Shown here in pieces: positions 59,634 through 64,000 of a stretch of DNA of 64,000 nucleotides. Both the position numbers and the translations under genes were made by a program. Source of the DNA: Spirosoma arboris (GTDB taxonomy: Bacteria; Bacteroidota; Bacteroidia; Cytophagales; Spirosomataceae). The notes below the pieces were generated by a model, which worked only from the letters and a program-made list of their open reading frames with translations, had not been told where the DNA came from and searched no databases. Numbering within the stretch: the stretch's first letter is position 1; every line of letters starts with the position of its first letter. Where the stretch lies: NCBI RefSeq assembly GCF_009754945.1, contig NZ_WPIN01000019.1, positions 92,720 through 156,719 on the forward strand. Reading direction: 5' to 3'.

Positions 59634-59939
59634 TTAGTTGACTGGACTAAAGCGTCGTACCAAAGCATAGACAATCGCTAGACCGAACGCTCCAGCCATC
59701 AAAAAAACAGCCAGAGCAACGCTAACCTGTTGATCTGGCTGAAAGGAAGGAACTGACTGCACCATTGAATACGTCTGAGGCCGAGAGACAGTCGTGCTAT
59801 GCGGAGCGGTGGTCGTGGGCGAAACGGGCGCTGGTGCCGGCGCGGTCGCTGTATGCGAAACGGGTGCCGGAGCGGTGGCCGTTGCCGTTTGGGGTGAAGT
59901 GGCGGTCGAGGAGACCGCTGTGGTCGATGTTGGATGCAT
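59634..59939 (-). CDS. tail-anchored Thr/Ala/Pro-rich membrane protein
   Basis: The 101-aa product has a low-complexity extension (TATATAPAPVSHTATAPAPA) and a C-terminal TM (VALAVFLMAGAFGLAIVYAL) with a basic end. It mirrors the linker-TM-tail layout of the long operon although it lies 16 kb away. Confidence 0.55.
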   Translation of the reverse strand: MHPTSTTAVSSTATSPQTATATAPAPVSHTATAPAPAPVSPTTTAPHSTTVSRPQTYSMVQSVPSFQPDQQVSVALAVFLMAGAFGLAIVYALVRRFSPVN

Positions 59940-59945
59940 GATCAA

Positions 59946-60245
59946 TCAGTTTAAAAGTTTACTTATAAAATCATCTCCGAATACCACGTTATAGGCATCC
60001 AGTTGGGTGATCAGTTTGCGGGCGTTGAAAGAAAGAGCACGGTCTTCCTGATCCATGACGAGCACTAATCCAGTGGGATCTAAAAAGATGCTTCTGTCAT
60101 CGAAGCGGATTGTTAGGGCTCCATTCGAAAACGTGTACAGACGCTCCAGGGGAGGAGCATAGCCAAAGGCCAGGGCAAACAGGGTTTGGCATGCCTCTTT
60201 AGTGAGGCTGGTCAGGGGCAGTTTTGAACTCGATATACGTTCCAT
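59946..60245 (-). CDS. hypothetical protein
   Basis: The 99-aa soluble product begins MERISSSKLPLTSLTKEACQ, with a beta-rich middle (ALTIRFDDRSIFLDPTGLVL). It is the first of three adjacent minus-strand genes; a hairpin (AATCCGGG/CCCGGATT) lies just upstream. No family is recognised. Confidence 0.5.
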   Translation of the reverse strand: MERISSSKLPLTSLTKEACQTLFALAFGYAPPLERLYTFSNGALTIRFDDRSIFLDPTGLVLVMDQEDRALSFNARKLITQLDAYNVVFGDDFISKLLN

Positions 60246-60338
60246 TCTAAAAATTCGGTCAAAGAATCCGGGAGCAAATGCCCCCGGATTAACCCACCTA
60301 ACCCTTATTTCTACAATCTACCGGGCCTTCCGGTATTG

Positions 60339-60409
60339 TCAGGATGGCGGGAATCGAACCCGCTGGGCAGAACTTCCCCCACCCGGCCCCAAACTATGGC
60401 CGCACCCCA
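60339..60409 (-). tRNA. tRNA-like gene with aberrant anticodon arm
   Basis: Acceptor TGGGGTG pairs fully with CATCCTG (with G.U pairs), D-arm GCC/GGC and T-arm GCGGG-TTCGATT-CCCGC are good, and the layout resembles tRNA-Gln. The anticodon region (GGGTGGGGGAAGTTCTGCCC) can only form a 5-bp stem with a 10-nt loop, so no anticodon can be named. It is a decayed tRNA or a tRNA mimic. Confidence 0.5.
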
Positions 60410-60675
60410 AACCATACGCTCCGCTTCGTGCACCATTCCTCAATACGGACCAGTGAACTGGCCGGTGGCGATCTTGGCAGGCCGTTCCGTGGCAAGGCAT
60501 AGCGTTTCAAATCACAACCGGCGTAACTCGGCCATGAAGGTTGCCAGGACTTATCCGATTTGATGCTATCTCCCGGGCCTGTTGCCGATTCAACGGCTGC
60601 GTGTCAGCTTTCCCCTTGCTCAGCCAACCCACTCCTATCACGGACGGCCTCTTTTTGGCTGCTTCTATATGGTTG
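60410..60675. other. region between tRNA genes
   Basis: No protein gene is supported; frames here have no coding character. Tandem tRNA-related transcripts may cross it. Confidence 0.4.
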
Positions 60676-60747
60676 TAGCGGGAGCGGGCTTCGAACCCGC
60701 GACCTCTGGCTTATGAAACCAGCGCTCTACCCCTGAGCTATCCCGCC
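60676..60747 (-). tRNA. tRNA-Met-type (anticodon CAT)
   Basis: All arms are intact: GGCGGGA/TCCCGCT, D-arm GCTC/GAGC, anticodon arm CTGGT-TTCATAA-GCCAG, T-arm GCGGG-TTCGAAG-CCCGC. CCA is not encoded. The three-G/C initiator signature is absent, so it is elongator Met or a lysidine-modified tRNA-Ile. Confidence 0.92.
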
Positions 60748-60752
60748 AAAAG

Positions 60753-60781
60753 GCTCCCAGGCACACAGGCGGCCTGGGAGC
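60753..60781. terminator. hairpin upstream of tRNA-Met
   Basis: GCTCCCAGGC/GCCTGGGAGC form a perfect 10-bp stem with a 9-nt loop, on the 5' side of the minus-strand tRNA. Confidence 0.5.
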
Positions 60782-60942
60782 ACCGCTTCTATCCACACCA
60801 TGAGTGGCCCTTAATCCCTAATACCCATATTGCGGGCCACCCCCGTTCGGCAGCTGAAAAGCTGCTGTCAGGCTCGTTACTCGAACAGACGGGTCTGCTG
60901 AGCGATATTGTTTTTTAGGGCGATAATGCCCGGCGAAAGCTA

Positions 60943-61197
60943 TTTTTTTGTATACTTGTACTATGGCCCCCTGGCCAGCACTAATGTAGATCAGATTATC
61001 GACAGCCCGCCCTTCTTTGATGGCAGGCTGTTTCCTTATAGGCCCAGCTACCAAATGCGGGCAGGTCGGCCAAGCAGTCCCTTGCGATGTCCATGACTTT
61101 TTTTGTATACTTTCAGCCTGTGGTGCCGGTAACGGCATTTATCATGTGAAAAAACTATCTGACAGCCCGCCCTCACCTGAAGGTGGGCTGTTTTTTT
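60943..61197 (+). ncRNA. duplicated structured non-coding cassette
   Basis: A 15-mer TTTTTTTGTATACTT occurs at 60943-60957 and 61098-61112, and each copy is followed by GACAGCCCGCCCT (61001, 61161) and a G/C-rich hairpin ending in CTGTTT (the second with a T7 run). The units are about 155-160 bp apart. I interpret them as two tandem small RNA genes with terminators; strand and transcript ends are inferred. Confidence 0.45.
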
Positions 61198-61465
61198 AAG
61201 CAGTAGCCGCCGGTGCGGCCACAAAAGGTCCCGGAAATGGCCAGCGATGAGCGCGTTCTAAAAACTGCTGAGCTAGTTCCTTCGAAAAACCCTTGATATA
61301 CGCCCTGGCCTGCTCGGGGTCAGAGAAGTTGATCCACTCGTCATACCGCTTTTTGATCGTGACATACGTGGAGGTGATCACCTGCCAGCCCAACTCCGGC
61401 TCGAGGAGTTCCAGTCGATCCAGTAGAACAACAGCTTTGCCGATGAAGATTAGTCTATGATCCAT
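61196..61465 (-). CDS. hypothetical protein
   Basis: The 89-aa product begins MDHRLIFIGKAVVLLDRLEL and contains DPEQARAYIKGFSKELAQQF, a soluble alpha/beta protein with an Ala/Pro-rich tail. It follows a tiny frame by 2 bp. No family is recognised. Confidence 0.5.
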   Translation of the reverse strand: MDHRLIFIGKAVVLLDRLELLEPELGWQVITSTYVTIKKRYDEWINFSDPEQARAYIKGFSKELAQQFLERAHRWPFPGPFVAAPAATA

Positions 61466-61467
61466 AG

Positions 61468-61572
61468 TCAGTTAATGAGCGGGGTCATACCATCCAGGCC
61501 ACGACGCTGGTTCAAAACTTGCTGAAGACGATGTTGCAGAGCTTGATCCATGTACAGCCAGTGAGCCTGCAT
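61468..61572 (-). CDS. possible 34-aa protein upstream of the 89-aa gene
   Basis: MQAHWLYMDQALQHRLQQVL is helical and ends LDGMTPLIN, 2 bp before the next ATG. It may be a genuine coupled gene or a remnant. Confidence 0.35.
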   Translation of the reverse strand: MQAHWLYMDQALQHRLQQVLNQRRGLDGMTPLIN

Positions 61573-61731
61573 GAGCACCTAAGGATAAGTTAGCGGAACG
61601 ATCTTTGACTGCCCGTAGGCTGGCCTTTAAGGGCGTAGACGGGATTAACATAGTATTAACATAGGGTTATAGAGTTGAAAAAATTAACATGGGTTGCTAT
61701 TTTTGGTCAGCTTCACACCTGGAGTACTCTC

Positions 61732-62085
61732 ATGCGCGACGATGAGTTACTAGCTTTTGCCAAGGCCTATGGTCAGCTGATCACCCTGGGCCTTGGTCCC
61801 CGCTTTAGCCACCAGGGTAAGGGTCTCGGCCTGCTCCTTATAGACCAGCGAGCTGGGTACAGCGGCCACAAGAGGCTTACCAGGGTAAAAAATCTGCTAA
61901 TTCGCGCCCTAACCTTGCTTCTCCGTACGGCCCGGTACAAGGCGTTCCAGCCGCAACTACCCGATTGGCAGCAAACCATACTCGAGGCTTCGTCCAGCCA
62001 GGAGCTGGGCCAGTGCTGCGTGAACCTAACCCGTTTCCTGTTTCCCCCTGGGGAAACAGAACCTAGGTTTACAGAGGAAAAATAA
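61732..62085 (+). CDS. hypothetical protein, paralogue of the 62.4-kb gene
   Basis: From MRDDELLAFAKAYGQLITLG the 117-aa protein aligns along its length with the 116-aa gene downstream (LGLGP..., QELGQCCVNLTRFLFPPGET versus TQLGQFCVHLASILFPPVET). A TTG start 19 codons upstream is less likely. The function is unknown. Confidence 0.6.
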   Translation: MRDDELLAFAKAYGQLITLGLGPRFSHQGKGLGLLLIDQRAGYSGHKRLTRVKNLLIRALTLLLRTARYKAFQPQLPDWQQTILEASSSQELGQCCVNLTRFLFPPGETEPRFTEEK

Positions 62086-62360
62086 AGGGGTTGCATGTGG
62101 CTATTTATCTAGGTGAAAACTAGGGAATGCACGGCTTGATAGCTTCCTGCTGGGCGGGAGTAAGGGGGGTAATAGGCACGGTTTAGAATGGATTGTTGAC
62201 TTTTCAGGTGCCGGATGTAAAGGCTTTAAGTATCATATATTCAGGCATTTATCAATTTTTCTTCGACTTATCCCCGTTCAATAAACTTGTCAATAATTCT
62301 TGCTGACCAATGGGTAAGGGCATAGGTTTTGTCCACTGTTTCTTGTAAACGGGCAAGCTT

Positions 62361-62711
62361 ATGAACAACGATGACCTCCGTCGCTATGCCAGCGCCTATA
62401 AGCAAATTGTCGTTATCAGCCTGGGACCTAAAGGCCTCCGGCAGGCAGCCAGCTTTGAGCGGCTTCTCCAGATTGAGCTGGGGCTGATCCGTGGCTACAA
62501 AAACCTGTCTACGGTTAAGCTGCTGCTGGCCCGGTCGCTGATCCGGTTGACCCGCTCGGGCGAGTTTAAGCACCTGTATCCCTTTTTGACCACCTGGCTG
62601 CAACGCGTTATCGAAGTCTCGACGCCCACCCAGCTTGGCCAGTTCTGCGTGCACTTGGCCAGTATTCTGTTTCCTCCCGTGGAGACGGGAGAGTCGAGCC
62701 AAGTAGGTTGA
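62361..62711 (+). CDS. hypothetical protein, paralogue of the 61.7-kb gene
   Basis: The 116-aa product begins MNNDDLRRYASAYKQIVVIS and shares the C-terminal signature QLGQFCVHLASILFPPVETG. Two diverged tandem copies suggest selection for diversity. It lies next to an unrelated minus-strand gene. Confidence 0.6.
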   Translation: MNNDDLRRYASAYKQIVVISLGPKGLRQAASFERLLQIELGLIRGYKNLSTVKLLLARSLIRLTRSGEFKHLYPFLTTWLQRVIEVSTPTQLGQFCVHLASILFPPVETGESSQVG

Positions 62712-62771
62712 GCAGGTACGCTGGCTAGGGTACTGGGATTAAAAATTTGACCGTTCATCGGATAATTCAGT

Positions 62772-63011
62772 CTAAAGGGTTACGCCAAACAAGTGTGCTG
62801 TTTCCGGCATGTGTTTCAAAAAGATTTGAATCAGTTTCCCCTTCGCATTAGGCAAGTCATAGCCCTCCTTACTGGCTACCACAAGCCAGTGGCGATGCAG
62901 ACCAGCTTCTTTGAGTTCAAGCAAGATTTGATAATGTTTCAACGGCCCAGCGTCTTTGTAGGCCGTCCACAACTCGTTTTTGCCAACTGTTAAATTCTGG
63001 ACCGTAGACAT
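62772..63011 (-). CDS. hypothetical protein
   Basis: The 79-aa product begins MSTVQNLTVGKNELWTAYKD, is helical and soluble and divergent from the XRE regulator. It may be co-regulated with it. No family is recognised. Confidence 0.5.
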   Translation of the reverse strand: MSTVQNLTVGKNELWTAYKDAGPLKHYQILLELKEAGLHRHWLVVASKEGYDLPNAKGKLIQIFLKHMPETAHLFGVTL

Positions 63012-63168
63012 GATAAAGTTTGCTTTTGTAATAGCCGATTACCTATTTTGTAAGAGCTATTTACATTTTTGACATTGCAATAGTAAATTCTTTTAGAAAT
63101 AATTCAAAATAAGTTTCAATAAAAATCCAAATAATTTTCTAGTCACAATCATTAAACACTGATTTTCA

Positions 63169-63636
63169 ATGGAATATAATTTCGGAGAAAAAGTTGAGCA
63201 ACTGCTTATTGACAAGGGAAAGACTAAGAAAAGTCTATATGACTATCTTAAAATGACAGCCAACGGCCTTGATGCTATGATTAAGAACAATAGCATTTCA
63301 GCTGTTAGGCTTGGCCAGATCGCAAATTATTTCGAAGTGCCAGTACACTATTTTTATGGAGATATTCAGGCATCATCCAAAAAAATAGCGAATGAGTCGT
63401 CATTAGAGAGGGAGGAAATTCTTAAAATCTCCGATGATATCGGCCAATTAAGAAATTTCTTTGAAGAGGAAATTCGCGTCAAGAACCAGCAGATTGCTGG
63501 CCTCCAGAGAACAGTTGACGTTCTAGTGGGAAAGTCTAAGGGTGTATCCAAGAAAAGCCGGATTGCTCCTCGTGAAGTGTCGAATCATCCATCTACTAAT
63601 CTTATGAAGAAAGAGATTAACCCGGCACTAGCCTAA
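63169..63636 (+). CDS. XRE-type HTH regulator, candidate element repressor
   Basis: The 155-aa protein has an N-terminal XRE/Cro-CI helix-turn-helix: VEQLLIDKGKTKKSLYDYLK, DAMIKNNSISAVRLGQIANY and FEVPVHYFYGD, as in phage repressor-like proteins. A coiled coil (EREEILKISDDIGQLRNFFE) probably dimerises it. It lies at the right end of the element, which fits a lysogeny regulator; no protease/LexA-like domain is seen. Confidence 0.8.
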   Translation: MEYNFGEKVEQLLIDKGKTKKSLYDYLKMTANGLDAMIKNNSISAVRLGQIANYFEVPVHYFYGDIQASSKKIANESSLEREEILKISDDIGQLRNFFEEEIRVKNQQIAGLQRTVDVLVGKSKGVSKKSRIAPREVSNHPSTNLMKKEINPALA

Positions 63637-63660
63637 TTTTTTTAGGTCTGAGGAACAATT

Positions 63661-63670
63661 TGGGGTGCAC
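63661..63670 (+). promoter_or_regulatory. putative integrase arm-type site, right end
   Basis: TGGGGTGCAC matches the decamers at the left end (11802, 11823) with one or two differences and lies 56 bp before the right attachment repeat. Confidence 0.45.
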
Positions 63671-63725
63671 CTGCCGTATATAAGCGGTCAGGCTTAATCT
63701 AAAAAGTATTTTTGTAATCACTTGT

Positions 63726-63744
63726 GAATCCCTACGAGTGCACT
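63726..63744 (+). repeat. right attachment repeat (attR core)
   Basis: This is an exact copy of the 19 bp at 11681-11699 without the rest of the tRNA. It defines the right border and may also be attL of a second element. Confidence 0.9.
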
Positions 63745-63764
63745 TGAATACTTCTCTATTAGGT

Positions 63765-63792
63765 CAAAAACCCGCTTTAAAGCGGGTTTTTT
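63765..63792. terminator. hairpin after the right border
   Basis: AAACCCGCTTT/AAAGCGGGTTT is followed by a T-run, matching in position the CCCGC/GCGGG hairpin just after the tRNA at the left border (about 11725-11745). Confidence 0.6.
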
Positions 63793-63844
63793 TGTTTTAG
63801 CCCATACTTACTTATTGGTCAGCAACATACGAGCGGGTACTTTC

Positions 63845-63854
63845 TGGGGTACAC
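63845..63854 (+). promoter_or_regulatory. putative arm-type site of the next integrase
   Basis: TGGGGTACAC is identical to the 11823-11832 site; a partial copy TGGGTACAC follows at 63867-63875. They sit in front of the second integrase just as in the left element. Confidence 0.45.
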
Positions 63855-63968
63855 CTCCCAAACTCATGGGTACACCATTATTATCCGATTTCAGATTAAA
63901 AAGATATTAATTTGGTCACATAATTGCTAATAGTGCCTATTTTTAGTACCCACTATTACAATTTTAGT

Positions 63969-64000
63969 ATGTTTCGTAAAAAAATGCGCATCATATTTAC
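63969..64000 (+). CDS. second tyrosine integrase, first codons only
   Basis: ATG TTT CGT AAA AAA ATG CGC then continues as MFRKKMRIIF at the window edge. The DNA around the start is nearly the same as at 12001-12030 in front of the first integrase. With attR 225 bp upstream this indicates a second element in tandem. Confidence 0.6.
   Translation, partial: MFRKKMRIIF

Larger units (their letters stand above)
11681..63744. mobile_element. 52-kb integrated virus-like element in tRNA-Arg
   Basis: A 19-bp direct repeat of the tRNA-Arg 3' end marks both borders, an integrase lies at the left end and an XRE-type regulator at the right end. The gene content differs sharply from the flanking housekeeping genes. 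It encodes cell-wall hydrolases, candidate receptor-binding enzymes, a small P-loop ATPase and about 20 single-pass membrane proteins, but no recognisable terminase, portal, tail, relaxase or type IV secretion genes. I infer an integrated tailless, membrane-containing virus or a domesticated derivative. The borders are well supported; the viral nature is an inference. Confidence 0.8.

Noticed and set aside
60202..60563. Plus-strand frames over the tRNA-like gene (containing GWRESNP-type peptide)
   Set aside because: Such peptides are well-known artefacts of translating the reverse strand of tRNA genes.
60818..61138. 106-aa minus-strand frame across the duplicated cassettes
   Set aside because: It is antisense to two repeated non-coding units and has no coding character; the repeats explain the sequence better.
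11681..63744. Integrative conjugative element
   Set aside because: No relaxase, coupling protein or VirB4/TraG-sized ATPase was recognised; the only P-loop protein is 215 aa.
11681..63744. Ordinary tailed prophage
   Set aside because: No large terminase, portal, major capsid (HK97), tape-measure or tail-tube gene is recognisable among about 80 genes.
1..64000. CRISPR array or cas genes
   Set aside because: No regular short direct repeats with unique spacers and no Cas motif were seen; the direct repeats found are few and regulatory-like.

Overview
The window comes from a Bacteroidota chromosome, most likely a Spirosoma-like member of the Cytophagales. The signs are a SusC/RagA-type TonB-dependent receptor, promoters with the Bacteroidota -7 box TAnnTTTG, FN3-rich secreted proteins, a type IX secretion sorting domain and Bacteroidota-type tyrosine integrases. 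The genus is an inference from style, not a database match.

Positions 1-11,680 are ordinary host chromosome: the start of a SusC receptor, a secreted M43-like metalloprotease with FN3 repeats, an FAD oxidoreductase/HAD hydrolase pair of the kind linked to aminophosphonate breakdown, nicotinate phosphoribosyltransferase (with a repeat-derived in-frame insert), sigma-54, a PAP2-like membrane protein, an enoyl-CoA hydratase and a tRNA-Arg(ACG).

Positions 11,681-63,744 are one integrated element of about 52 kb, bounded by a 19-bp direct repeat of the tRNA-Arg 3' end. A second integrase gene starts just beyond the right repeat, so a second element is probably integrated in tandem. The left end carries the integrase, a serine recombinase, an HNH nuclease and a LytTR regulator. 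From 43,070 down to 18,004 runs one long minus-strand block of about 38 tightly packed, often ATGA-overlapping genes. It encodes an unusual number of single-pass membrane proteins (soluble domain, low-complexity linker, TM, short basic tail), several peptidoglycan hydrolases (N-acetylmuramidase, lytic transglycosylase, CHAP, permuted papain-like), polysaccharide- or receptor-directed proteins (pectate-lyase-like beta-helix, two SGNH esterases) and a ParB/DdrB-like protein with a histone-H1-like lysine tail. A second minus-strand block (53,894-49,896) holds a small P-loop ATPase and a glycosyltransferase. I see no terminase, portal, tail or tape-measure gene, and no relaxase or type IV secretion gene. 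The best reading is a large temperate, tailless, membrane-containing virus-like element, with the small ATPase as candidate packaging motor. I did not find a convincing major capsid protein.

Between the two blocks sits a 3.6-kb AT-rich cargo (a type IX-secreted protein and an outer-membrane barrel) flanked by 218-bp inverted repeats. The right part (54-63.7 kb) holds small unknown genes, decayed recombinase and gene remnants, a cluster of three tRNA or tRNA-like genes including one whose anticodon (TTA) would read the UAA stop codon, a duplicated structured non-coding cassette, a paralogous gene pair and an XRE-type regulator.
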